Source: Moringa oleifera (taxonomy: Eukaryota; Streptophyta; Magnoliopsida; Brassicales; Moringaceae). Taken from it: a stretch of DNA of 64,000 bases. Location of the stretch: positions 8,408,001 to 8,472,000 of the forward strand of contig JAJFZO010000094.1 of assembly GCA_021397835.1 (NCBI GenBank), read 5' to 3'. Below are positions 1 through 10,160 of this stretch, in pieces. Position 1 is the stretch's first letter. Every line of letters starts with the position of its first letter. The notes below the pieces were generated by a model. It had not been told where the DNA came from. It saw only the letters and a list, made by a program, of their open reading frames with translations, and did not search any database. A program made the translations under genes and the position numbers.

Positions 1-830
1 ACATCCTCAACGACGACGAGCGCCACTTTATCTCTCACGTACTCGCCTTCTTTGCCGCCTCTGACGGTATTGTTTTGGAGAACCTTGCATCCCGATTCAT
101 GTCTGACGTCCAGGTCGCTGAGGCCCGTGCCTTCTACGGCTTCCAGATCGCCATCGAAAACATCCACTCTGAGATGTATAGCCTCCTCCTTGAGACCTAC
201 ATCAAGGACTCCTGTGAGAAGGATCGCCTCTTTCGCGCTATTGAAACCATCCCTTGCGTCGCTAAGAAGGCAGACTGGGCCCTCAGATGGATCAACGGCT
301 CTGAGACCTTCGCTGAGCGCCTCGTTGCCTTTGCCTGTGTTGAGGGCATATTCTTCTCTGGCTCTTTCTGCTCCATTTTCTGGCTCAAGAAGCGTGGCCT
401 GATGCCGGGGCTCACTTTCTCCAATGAGTTGATTTCCCGAGATGAAGGGCTGCATTGTGACTTTGCATGTTTGCTGTATGGACTCTTAAGGATGAAGCTT
501 AGTGAGGAGCGTGTGAGAGGCATTGTCAGGGATGCCGTGGATATTGAGAGGGAGTTTGTATGTGATGCTCTGCCTGTCGCGTTGGTGGGCATGAATGGGG
601 ATCTTATGAGCCAGTACATCGAGTTTGTGGCAGATCGCTTGTTGGGTGCGCTCGGCTACGGGAAGATGTACGGCGTGGCTAATCCTTTTGATTGGATGGA
701 GCTGATATCCCTGCAAGGAAAGACTAATTTTTTTGAGAAGCGTGTTGGGGACTATCAGAAGGCTTCGGTTATGTCCAGCTTGAACGGCAATGGTGACACC
801 CATGTGTTTAAAATGGATGAGGATTTTTAG
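1..830 (+). CDS. TSO2: Ribonucleotide reductase small subunit (R2), 3' part
   Basis: Class I ribonucleotide reductase R2 makes dNTPs with the large R1 subunit; R2 carries the di-iron centre and tyrosyl radical. The reading frame is open from base 3, so the 5' end lies outside the window; the visible 275 codons contain no intron. Diagnostic segments are [16 protein letters not shown] near the edge, the iron-ligand segments [13 protein letters not shown] and [10 protein letters not shown], and the acidic-aromatic C-terminus FKMDEDF, which in R2 proteins docks into R1. Plant R2 genes are typically intronless, as here, and Arabidopsis TSO2 is the closest named relative I recall. The first 360 bases strongly prefer C-ending codons while the rest does not. 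The stop is TAG at 828-830. The family call is very secure; which R2 paralogue it is remains less certain. Confidence 0.95.
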   Translation, partial: ILNDDERHFISHVLAFFAASDGIVLENLASRFMSDVQVAEARAFYGFQIAIENIHSEMYSLLLETYIKDSCEKDRLFRAIETIPCVAKKADWALRWINGSETFAERLVAFACVEGIFFSGSFCSIFWLKKRGLMPGLTFSNELISRDEGLHCDFACLLYGLLRMKLSEERVRGIVRDAVDIEREFVCDALPVALVGMNGDLMSQYIEFVADRLLGALGYGKMYGVANPFDWMELISLQGKTNFFEKRVGDYQKASVMSSLNGNGDTHVFKMDEDF

Positions 831-1327
831 GATTTTGCCAATGAAGTTGTGCTATGTGTAACAAATTAGGGTTTGCCTTTTCATTTTATTTTTTTTTGTT
901 GAGTTGCCTTTTCTCAAATAGATAAATAACTTCTATATGTAAGTTAATGTTCTTTCTTTAGAAATGATAAAATATGGATAAAGTACATTATTCCTCCTTT
1001 TGCTATTCTTTTGGCTTTAATTTTTTTTTTCATTACGTTCTTCTGATTTCCGTGCTTTGTGCTGCTTTTGAATTGGTGGTTTCATTTTGTCTAGCTGCAT
1101 CTGGGTACTGGTAAAATTATAACTGGTGACTGAATCCACTTTGTTAAAGCATGTGGCTCAAACCTAATGCCCTATTTAAAGAGTGAGGAAGCGAGGTTAT
1201 TTATGTCATTTGCTGAGCTAACTCATAGTCTTGCGCTTGGTGGTCTGCCATTGTCACTGCCTCAGATTACAGTGCGGTTCCCATTGTGGCTAGAAGGAAA
1301 ATTATTTGATTTTAATTATCTATAAAA
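831..1327. other. Intergenic: R2 3' flank and promoter of the next gene
   Basis: This AT-rich spacer holds the 3' UTR of the reductase gene, with T-rich tracts near 880-900 and 1020, and then the promoter and 5' leader of the next gene. I see no coding sequence or RNA gene in it. Confidence 0.6.
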
Positions 1328-4300
1328 ATGTCATCTTCATCGCAGAGCTCAGGCGTTCTGTCAAGAGAACAGCTGATTTACCTCTTTGATCGCTTCTCCT
1401 TCCTCACCTCCCAGCCCGGTACGTTACCTGTTACATTCCGGAAATTTTCCTTTTCTTTGAACAAGTTTCCCCTTTTTCTCTCTTTGTTACCATTAACATT
1501 TCTCTAGCAGATGTAAAGAAAAGGATTGCAGATGCCGTGAAGGATAAACAGGTGAATTGTCGTTATTATCCTGTAACCCATGTTGTCTGTTTCCTGATGT
1601 GCTCTTACTATTGGTTTACTTGTATTTTTATTTCTTCTGCATGTGCGTTTTCTCATTTAAATAAGCATATGGTTATTCCGTGGCATTTGAGTTGGATCTT
1701 ATTATAATCACTCTGACTAACTTGGGGTTGGAGGATTAGTTTTCTTAGCAACTGGGTTTTCCTGTAATTTTGAGCTATTGTGGTCGTGTTCAAATTGAGC
1801 TTTGAGGGAAATTTCTTGATCCAAGCATTAGCTGTTTGCATTTGCTTCTATTTTGAAGTTAGAGATATAATCTACTGCTGTATTCTATTGTGGTTTCTGT
1901 CTATTTGCAATGCTCTCACTAGCTTTTGCCATTCTATTCATGTTGCTCTTTTGAAAAGCCAAGAATTTTTTTTATCCGTACTGTAAACCTTGGATCCCTG
2001 TTTCAACCAAATGGGGTAGGAAACTGCTAGAACTTCCTTGCAAGTTGTTAGAGAAGTTTTTGGTTTTGTTGTGGTTGGTTATTCTATCATTTGAAGACCA
2101 AATTGAAATAGGGTTTAAGAATATTTCTTTCCCATTTCATTGAAGAAAATTGGGGTTTCCGAGGAAGTAGCATTGTTGTGAACTGTCTTGTTAAAGGTAA
2201 CATCAAAACATAGTGGACTCCTATGTCAGAGTACTCGTTTGCAATATGGATGTACAATTAACAGTTCATGATCTAAAATGTATGGTATATAGACTGTTTT
2301 GTCAAGCATAATTTCTGTTGATAGAGTCAAATGTCAGTTGTCTCTCAAGCAAGTGTTTCCATTTTGTCAGCTGGTGCTTATATGGTTTGGTTTGCTAAGT
2401 ATATTGTTTACTTGTTGCCCTCTTTTCTGCGCACTTAACTTATGTAGGAGGCTGTTGCTGTTACCACTAAAATCCAGGAGGAGATATTCTTGGAAATGGG
2501 GGTTGGTAAGTTTGTTTTTCGATTAAAGTCGTAAACTTCTTTGGATATTTGTTGCCTTCCCCTAAAAGAGAATAATAATACACCATAATGCTATTTTCTC
2601 TACGACAGATCCAAGCTTTGGTATTGCATGCCTGGGGAAGCTGAATTTGACTTGTGAGTGTGATCAGGATCTGATGATTAGCTTTTATGACTTTGTTGCC
2701 AGGTATGCTGTCAGCCCTTCTCCACACTGAAATTTCTTTTCTGGCTAGTGATTTTTGCATGGAATCTAAATTGGCGGCAATGTGAAAATTACATGTCACC
2801 TTCTTGTTGTTGTTTAAATCAAATGTCCTGTCTTTCTTGTGAAAATTTGTTCTTGTTGCAGAATAAACTCATATCCTTCTCTACTTCCTCTAGACACATG
2901 AAAAAAACTTGGTGCACTTTTGCTTTTGATTATCTTGAGTTTCTATAGGTGGTTCCTTGAAAGTCTGCAACAGCTTATTTTCTCTAATCCCATATATTGT
3001 GACACTGAAGTTTTGAAGTTCCGCAACAACAGATTGTCTGAAAAAGTTTGCTAGTTGAGTAGAGGATCATGCTCATCCTTGGCATTTAATATGTTAAGAT
3101 GGCATAAGTTTGTCAATTTTGATTTTTGTGGCATGCAATCAGATATCCACTTTCTGAAGGTGCCATGTGATATGTAAATTCAGTTGGTGTGGAGAAGTAA
3201 ATAGTTATGATGATTGACAATGATACAGGCGAACGCTTTCCTTTTCCTTCTTTGCTTCTGATTTAGCTGCGCCTGAGATAAAAAATAAAGGAGTACTGTT
3301 ATAAAGTATTGTAGTAGTTGTGAAAGAAGATGGACTTAAAGATGAATCAAAGGCTAAATATGACTTTAAAGGCCACATCGTGCCTGTTCATATTATAAAT
3401 TAATAGTTATGGTTTACTCACTGATGCAATTAACAATGATACGTTATAGTCGTTTGAAAAATGCTAGACTTTTCATTCATGAGTTGAGGACTTTGCATTT
3501 CATTGTCATTATTTTATAGTTAAGACTTCATTTATTCACATTATTAGTCATGTTAGCTATGTGCCATTAGAATACGTAAGTAGAAAAATTTCGCATATAG
3601 AACAGGATTAATTCATCTTAAGTTATCATGGTCAAATTTTAGTTTAATCAAAGACATCAAAGTTTGATCTCTCTTTTAATACACTTCCCTCAGTTGAATG
3701 TATTAGTGCCTGGGCAGCTTGTATTGAGCTCACTCATCCTATTGAATCACAGGGAAGAGATGGCCTGTGATGAAGCTGAGCTTAGAGCAGATGAATTTGA
3801 GGAGAGAATACATAGTCAACAAAAACTACATGAAGGGGTGTGATTTTTAAGAAAGATTTCAAATATTAATTGTTTAAAACTTAATTTTGCTTACATGTAG
3901 AAAATGAAATGTTATGCAGCAACTGGAGATGCTGAAGCACATGCGCAAATTTCACCTGGATGATCAATCTGCTATCCTTGAGAAGGTGCTTTGTTTGTTT
4001 ATTTATTTTGCTTATTTCCTTGTAGCACAGAAATGGCAGTAAGTTAAGGTTCATGCTGAAGCTTCCGAATTGGACATGCCAACTTTTTTGTCATTAAGAG
4101 GTTCGAAATTATTATCTATTTATTATATGATATGGCCATTCTGGCTCTTGTGGATCTGCTAGCTTATTTACACGGCTAAAAATGGGATTTACTCAATTGA
4201 GAGTCACACTTATGATTTTTCTGGAAGCATAATTGTGACTTTCATTATTCAATGCCCCAGTGAATGTTTAAGTTAGGTCTACTGATATGGAACAACTGCT

Positions 4301-4519
4301 ACTGCAGTATTTCTAACATGAGAATTTCTGTTTTTGTATTTGCATTTTTTTTGGGCATGATTGGTTAATGAGTGTAGTGATTAGTTGATCCTTTTATTAT
4401 TACAGCTTCATCAACAGATGGAGGATGAAAATTTTGACAGTAGATCATCAGTTTTGTCATTAGAGCAGATCCAGGAGATCGTTCAAAGGAGGGTTTCACC
4501 TTCATTTAACCTGAGGTAA
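1328..4519 (+). CDS. Unrecognised conserved-looking plant protein, 182 aa, seven exons
   Basis: I do not recognise this protein. Seven exons join in frame: 1328-1418, 1511-1551, 2448-2505, 2609-2702, 3753-3837, 3920-3985 and 4406-4519, all GT-AG with continuous phase. The product starts MSSSSQSSGVLSREQLIYLF, has a short globular-looking centre (GVDPSFGIACLGKLN), and then a long charged, probably helical or coiled-coil half rich in Glu, Gln and Lys. There is no signal peptide or membrane segment. The start is the first ATG after an AT-rich leader and opens a clean exon. The end is less sure: the last codons read AGG TAA, but AG|GTAATT is also a usable donor, so a further exon is possible. A 1.05-kb intron (2703-3752) separates exons 4 and 5. 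The gene is real on splice and coding grounds; its function is unknown. Confidence 0.75.
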
Positions 4520-5272
4520 TTTGAACTTAATACTAATGGTGATCTCTTTTTTCTTCTGGCCTGTTGTGTTTTATATTCATAGTATTATGTTCCGGTAATT
4601 ATCAATCATATGTAGAGTGAATTTTGCTTTGTGCACAACACCTGGTTTGTTATAATCTTATAATTACATGAATGATTGACCAAGCTCCTTTCTTTACTGA
4701 TTTGGTGGGGTTGACAGAGCAATGGACTAAGACAGTAATTCACAGTGCTATGTTTAGTTTTTCCTGCAATTTCATCTTCAATTTTGACTTTCCTGGTCTA
4801 TACTTAATATTACAACTCTTATTCAGTTCATCCATTCTCACTTACGATAGTTTTATCTGATGAAAAGCTTCTGAAGCAAACAGGAGCAAGTCTCCATATG
4901 AGTTATCGGTGGGAGCATCACATTGAAGCATGCAATTGCGTATTCTTCTTCTGTTTATTTATCGTTTGGATTTTGGTGGAGCCAAACCTATTATCTTGTA
5001 TTCTTGAGTTATGAGTTACACTCTTATGTTGTAATGGTCAAAACACGTGGTTTTCTTTATGTTTCTGAGACGAATATTAAATACATGAGATGCTCAATTT
5101 CTGAATATGATTTTGATACATTTGGAATAGTTTATGCCAAAGTTTTGGTTTGGTTATGTACAGGCAGTAGGTGCATGTGCATCCAAACGCTAATGCAGTC
5201 TTGGCTAGGGTTGAGGGCAGAGTCCATCTCTTGAACGAACAAATATGAAAAGCTGAACATTTTTACCTGAAA
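4520..5272. other. Intergenic: 3' flank of the 182-aa gene
   Basis: This AT-rich sequence probably contains the 3' UTR of the preceding gene or, if the AG|GT at 4514-4518 is used as a donor, a further exon. Short open frames here show no family resemblance. The tRNA gene follows directly. Confidence 0.5.
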
Positions 5273-5312
5273 GTGGAGATGGCCGAGTTGGTCTAAGGCG
5301 CCAGATTAAGGT

Positions 5313-5345
<33 letters not shown>

Positions 5346-5353
5346 TCTCCACA
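5273..5353 (+). tRNA. tRNA-Leu (anticodon AAG)
   Basis: The cloverleaf is intact. The acceptor stem GTGGAGA (5273-5279) pairs perfectly with TCTCCAC (5346-5352), and A5353 is the discriminator base. The A box TGGCCGAGTTGG lies at 5280-5291. The anticodon stem CCAGA/TCTGG (5301-5305 and 5313-5317) encloses the loop TTAAGGT, giving anticodon AAG at 5308-5310. A long variable arm of the class II (Leu/Ser) type follows, then a T arm with B box GGTTCAAATCC (5332-5342). There is no intron. A T-rich tract, TTTATTTTT, lies a few bases downstream and would serve as the Pol III stop. The gene decodes CUU leucine codons. Confidence 0.95.
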
Positions 5354-5541
5354 TGTTTACTTTATTTTTCAATTTTATTTTCTTTTTGATCATTGGGACA
5401 GACATTCTCACAGACCCAGTCGCTGATGTGGCACAGGCGAAGCAGTGACCTCCGATTTTATTACTGAACTACAGTGTGTCGATGGATAGATAAGGCCCCT
5501 CTCCTCCTTCCTCTCCTCTCATTCTTCCTCTACATGCTCCG

Positions 5542-5677
5542 GTAAGTAACCACCAATCTCAAAGCCCTTACCCAAGCCGTATCAGAAGCTTTCAATTTCC
5601 TTGAATTTCAGACGGAATTATAAAAATCTAAGTTCTATGACTGACTCATTTGTTTTTTTTTTTTTTTTTGTCTACAG
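5542..5677 (+). other. Probable 5'-UTR intron of the plastid bL27 gene
   Basis: A strong donor, CCG|GTAAGTAACC at 5542, and a T-tract followed by TCTACAG ending at 5677 bracket a likely intron just upstream of the RPL27 start codon. This is inferred from splice consensus only. Confidence 0.5.
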
Positions 5678-5713
5678 ATTACAAAGAGACGGAGGAAAAG
5701 AAAAGGGCAATAT

Positions 5714-7043
5714 ATGGCAGCTGCTTCAATGAGTTTGAATCTGGTCGGGGCATTCAGGGGTTTGTCTTTATTGTCAAGCTCATCTTCGTCCTTCTTCAAA
5801 GGCGATTTAAATGTGGGGCCGAAATCGTTCATTGTTTCTTTGCCGCAGAAATCGATGTTCCCCCTGACAATTGAATCGGCACACAAGAAGGGAGCTGGAA
5901 GCACCAAGAACGGCCGTGACTCGCCGGGCCAACGGCTCGGAGTCAAAATCTATGGAGACCAGGTCGCCAAGCCTGGCTCGATCATTGTCCGCCAGCGCGG
6001 CACCAAGGTCCGTGGTAAATTTAATTTTGAATCAGATCAATGTTCGTATTAGATTTGATTGTGCAATTGAAATAATCTTTACCTAATCTCGAAAGACACA
6101 TAAGATTTTGTTGAAAATTAAAAGCATTTCTCACTGTCCAACTGTGGCTACTGTAGTTTGATGGAAATATGAGCATTGATTACTCGTTGGTTACATCTTC
6201 TCCTCTTTGAACTCGATGGTTCGCCCAAGTTGGTTGTTAGAAATTGTGGAAACTACACCATTGAAACCGATTCTTGGTAGCACTTAGGTATACTGAGAAA
6301 ATGTACCATGAAGGATTCTGAGTCACAGGATATTGTGAAGCTTCATTTCCTCAGTAAACAAGCTTTCAAGCCCACTATGTTAAAGACAAACTATTTGCTG
6401 CATGATAACAGATTCCTCTTTGGAGTTGAGCTTTTCAAGTACCAAACAACCCAGCAGATAATGTGTATAATTGTCCCAACTATGATAAAAGATTGTTGGT
6501 TTCAGCAGGTTTATGCAGTTTTTTTTTTTTCTTTCCTGGTCTCTAACTTCTAATGGCTTGGAACCTTTTCCCACTGCAATATTTGTTATGACTGTTGGCT
6601 CATGGTACCTTATCATTAGTGAATCATGTTCAGTTTCATCTGAGTTATTCTCTTTGCAACCTAAACAGTTTCATCCAGGGAAAAATGTGGGGCTTGGCAA
6701 GGATCACACCATATTTTCCTTGATAGATGGACTGGTAAAATTCGAGAAGTATGGCCCTGATAGGAAGAAGGTGAGCTTTTAAGTTCTTCAATCCAGATTC
6801 ATACACTGTACGAGAGTGGATATTTTGGACTGACACAGATTTTATAATCCTTTCAATTGACAGGTGAGTGTATATCCACGACAAGTGCAGCCAGAGAATC
6901 CAAACAGCTACAGAGCCAGAAAGAGGGAGTACTTCAGGCTGCAGCGAGAACGCAAAAAAGCAAGAAAGGAAGGCATTGTTGCTCAGCCTCAACTAGTACT
7001 TGCTTCTGCTGCTGATGCTGCAGAAAACAACCCCATTTGTTGA
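5714..7043 (+). CDS. RPL27: Plastid 50S ribosomal protein bL27, nuclear-encoded
   Basis: This is ribosomal protein bL27 of the plastid large subunit, which sits near the peptidyl-transferase centre. Three in-frame exons (5714-6007, 6669-6770, 6864-7043) encode 191 residues. Residues 1 to about 55 are Ser-rich and look like a plastid transit peptide ([20 protein letters not shown]). The bL27 core begins at [15 protein letters not shown] and continues through [18 protein letters not shown], then [18 protein letters not shown] in exon 2. The plant C-terminal extension ([15 protein letters not shown] and the basic tail after it) is in exon 3. The start is the first ATG after the 5'-UTR acceptor. 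Arabidopsis plastid bL27 carries the same extension. A mitochondrial L27 is less likely given the transit-peptide style. Confidence 0.96.
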
Positions 7044-8885
7044 TTGTGAAAGACAAGCTGGTGTCCCAGTCTTTTATGTTTAACACTGTAATCAGTCTGT
7101 TCATTTCCTTGGTTCTTCTTTCTGTTTATTGTTCGCCTAAGTTTCTCAGATGCAAGTCAATACACTAACTCTATCACAATTGTTCCCACTTCAGGACTGC
7201 ATCTGTCAAAAGAAAAGAAAAGAAAATCTTATGTGCCTGGCTGCTGAGCCCATGCAAATTTCTCTGAGACCTGCAAATTAGTGGGATCTTTATAGCATTT
7301 GAGGTGTGTTTACGAATATACCCCAAAAAAAAAGTCTTCACTTTTCTGTTGTGATGATGAGAACATGACCTTAATTGGTATGACACTGGCAAATCTCCAA
7401 GAATATTTGGCCTTGATGACATTTTAATTCATCGGTGAAACATCATACAAGCTTTATCAGCTCCAAACTAAAGCTTTTCATGACCAACGTCCAGTGGTTT
7501 TATGTTCAGCTTTTATATGCCTGGGGGCTACATTGGCTAATAAATGTCCCTATTAGCTAAAGAGGAGTTAATCCATTTAATACCAGGTACTATTGATTTG
7601 CCAGTTTCAGATAACTCTCTGAATATCCCTGTAAATGCCCAGGAACCAAGCACTGAGTAAATCTCACAAAAACTTAAAACATACTAATCTATAGTTGTGA
7701 GTTAGCATAGAAACCTAATTATAACCATGAGTTAAATAACAATAACCACTGTGCCTCAAAAGCGAAATGGACCTACATGCTTGATAGAGATTCAGTTAAA
7801 CCAAACAAACAAAAGAATGCAGGCTGAGGAAAGGTGTTTCCAAAGTAAGCAAAGCTTCAAGGAAATCCATGTCTAATTAGCAAGCATTTGATTAACTCAA
7901 GATATATCTAAGTTAAGTAAACCCTAAAAAGTGCAAATCTTCCTTTTCTCGGCATTTCAACAATTCCACTCAACAATTGCTCCTCATGTGCCAACAATTC
8001 CATGCTCCCTGCAATATCAAGAACACATATATGGTGCCGTCATAAATCTTGGAGGACAATTTTCAGAAAAACTCAATAACATGAGTGATATGATTCGGCA
8101 AAATATCCAATACAAGGTAACAATAACATTTGGAAAGTCAATATGATTTCCAAAATGATTAATGAGATTATCTCGATTGTAATATCAATTACAATTGATA
8201 CTATGTAATATCAGCAAATTGATACTATGTAATATCAGCTCAAGGGACAATCCTGAACAACTTGAGTACATACAGAGTCTGATAAGGAACTCACAATCAC
8301 TAATCTTCTGATTGGTAGCCAATAAAGCTCAAGAAAAGGGAAACTTTTAATCATATATTTCCTCTTTTGCATCTGTACAGCCAATAATGGATGACAATGA
8401 AAATAAAGCATTCTAGCTGCCGAATAATTGAAAGCCAAGAATTTAAAGCCCAATTTCTTTCCTTTTCCCAGACCGAATCAGCAGCTAAATGGAGCATGAT
8501 AGAGATTTGATTTCCAATCTCTGCCCTTTTCCAGATCATGCAAAGCAAACCCCTATTTCAGATCGAATCCAACATGCAACATCATATCAATTACAAATCA
8601 ACAAGATCAAGACAGATTAACATAAAACTCTCAAGTGACCTTGTTAGGATCAGCTACAACACTTGATCCAACATCAACGTATGGCCTCTAGTGTGAGATT
8701 ATAAGGCATTGGCATACTAAGCCGTTGGGTGTGGTTCTCCCGAGGTTCTTATCAGAACTATAAAGAAGATTGTAAGGGAGCAAAAATCAAACAATCAACA
8801 ACGGAAGAAGGCACAAAAATACACCGAAATTGATCGCACGGAAAACCAAGAGCAACCAAAGCAGATAGATATTGAAGAAGTTTAC
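7044..8885. other. Intergenic: convergent 3' flanks of RPL27 and SEC61G
   Basis: This 1.8-kb AT-rich stretch lies between two genes that point toward each other. It holds the RPL27 3' UTR and the SEC61G 3' UTR. The SEC61G stop codon is followed at once by GTAAAC on the minus strand, so a 3'-UTR intron is possible. A short direct repeat (ATTGATACTATGTAATATCAGC) lies near 8195-8240. I see no coding exon or RNA gene here. Confidence 0.55.
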
Positions 8886-9239
8886 CTAACCAGATCCAAC
8901 GATGATGTTGTTGATGGGGATGAAGATCAGCTTCACGAAGAAACCAACGAATCCCATCACTACAAATCCGATGGCTGTCCGGAACGCAACCTTGGTGAAT
9001 TCTATATCACAGAAAGAAAAGAGATTCAATTGTATGATAAAATTTAGCACAGATCCACATCACTAGCAGATTAAAAAGAACAGAGAAATACTTGCCCCAA
9101 TAAAATTATTGAAATTAAAAAGAAAAATATAAACGGTTAACATACCTTTGCGATCGGGCTTGTGGCACCTCTTGACGAGGCGCACACTGTCCTTAGCAAA
9201 CTCTCTTAGTGGATCAAACACCGAGTCTATGGCGTCCAT
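8886..9239 (-). CDS. SEC61G: Protein transport protein Sec61 subunit gamma
   Basis: This is the gamma (SecE-like) subunit of the ER Sec61 translocon, a single-span tail-anchored protein that clamps the Sec61 alpha channel. Two exons on the minus strand (9239-9146 and 9001-8886, phase 1) give 69 residues. The N-terminus [20 protein letters not shown] is the cytosolic amphipathic helix, followed by the basic [12 protein letters not shown] single hydrophobic span runs through [20 protein letters not shown] and ends NNIIVGSG. Length and sequence match plant Sec61 gamma almost end to end. The stop TAG (8888-8886) is followed at once by GTAAAC, consistent with a 3'-UTR intron, which I did not resolve. 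Confidence 0.97.
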
Positions 9240-10160
9240 GCCTTTTTCTGTGTTTCTTTCTGTGTTCCCTGAAAGAGGAAATATCGCTGCTTTAGATCTG
9301 ATATAGAGAGTTCCTCTGTTATCCTATTTGTATTTGGCCACAATGCCCTGCCAGAGTTGGTGTTGTATTTATTTGATCAAGATATCCCGCTCCTCATACG
9401 ATCTGACAACTATACCCTTACCTTGAGCGACGCCGTTTCTAGTGCCCCACTCCCAGCACCGGCGATGCCCTACCTTCCAAGCCGACCAAAATGGCTTAGT
9501 TTCAAGCCAGCTGCTACCAATTCTTCCTTTATTTGATTTTTATTATTTTTAAAAAATATATCAAATTATTATAATGAAAATAAACATTTATAGTTTATTT
9601 ATTTATTTAATATATTTACATCATAAATTTTAAAAATTGATTTTCTTAAAAATTCACAGCTACTGATGCTTCATGCGTTTCAGACCTGTTTATCATTACA
9701 CGGTAGGAACAACAGAAGCTCAAATTGCACTTGGGAAGGCCTTCAGGACTGAAAAACCAGACTCAAAATTCAACAATTGGAGTATCATAGAAAAGGAATG
9801 CCCAAATCATACTCTTACACAAAAGAAGTCAATATCCATTGCCATTGCCATTGCCATTGCCATTGCCATGTAATATAAAAGATGATCCTCATCAGTGCTC
9901 ACAAGAAATGTGGGTACTGAAACCAATAAACACTGTAAAAAGGCTGTCAGCTTGTCCCAACTGATTCAATATCGAGATTTTGGAGGTCAGTTCAGAAGGA
10001 AAAGTATAATGGTAAAGCATAGAGGTTTCTGTATTATCGATGGTATTGGAGATCTCTAGTGCAATTACTCTCAAAATGTAACGGAAGACATGGACTGATC
10101 TTCAGGGAGAAGACAAGGAGGACTAGTGGAAAAGACGGATGGAGGATGGAAGTCGGTTGT
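9240..10160. other. Intergenic: SEC61G promoter and ZNF511-like 3' flank
   Basis: Both neighbouring genes are on the minus strand. The SEC61G leader and promoter lie from 9240 to about 9500, where a less AT-rich part (9410-9520) gives way to a very AT-rich block at 9530-9640. The 3' UTR of the zinc-finger gene follows, including a hexanucleotide microsatellite near 9836. I see no other gene. Confidence 0.55.
9836..9869. repeat. Hexanucleotide microsatellite (CCATTG)n
   Basis: About five and a half perfect copies of CCATTG lie downstream of the zinc-finger gene, probably in or near its 3' UTR. In one frame they read as alternating Ala-Ile, but that frame is not a credible gene. Confidence 0.9.

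Noticed and set aside
7345..7450. Possible C/D-box snoRNA suggested by TGTGATGATGAG
   Set aside because: A box C-like word is present, but no D box or closing stem follows at a suitable distance.
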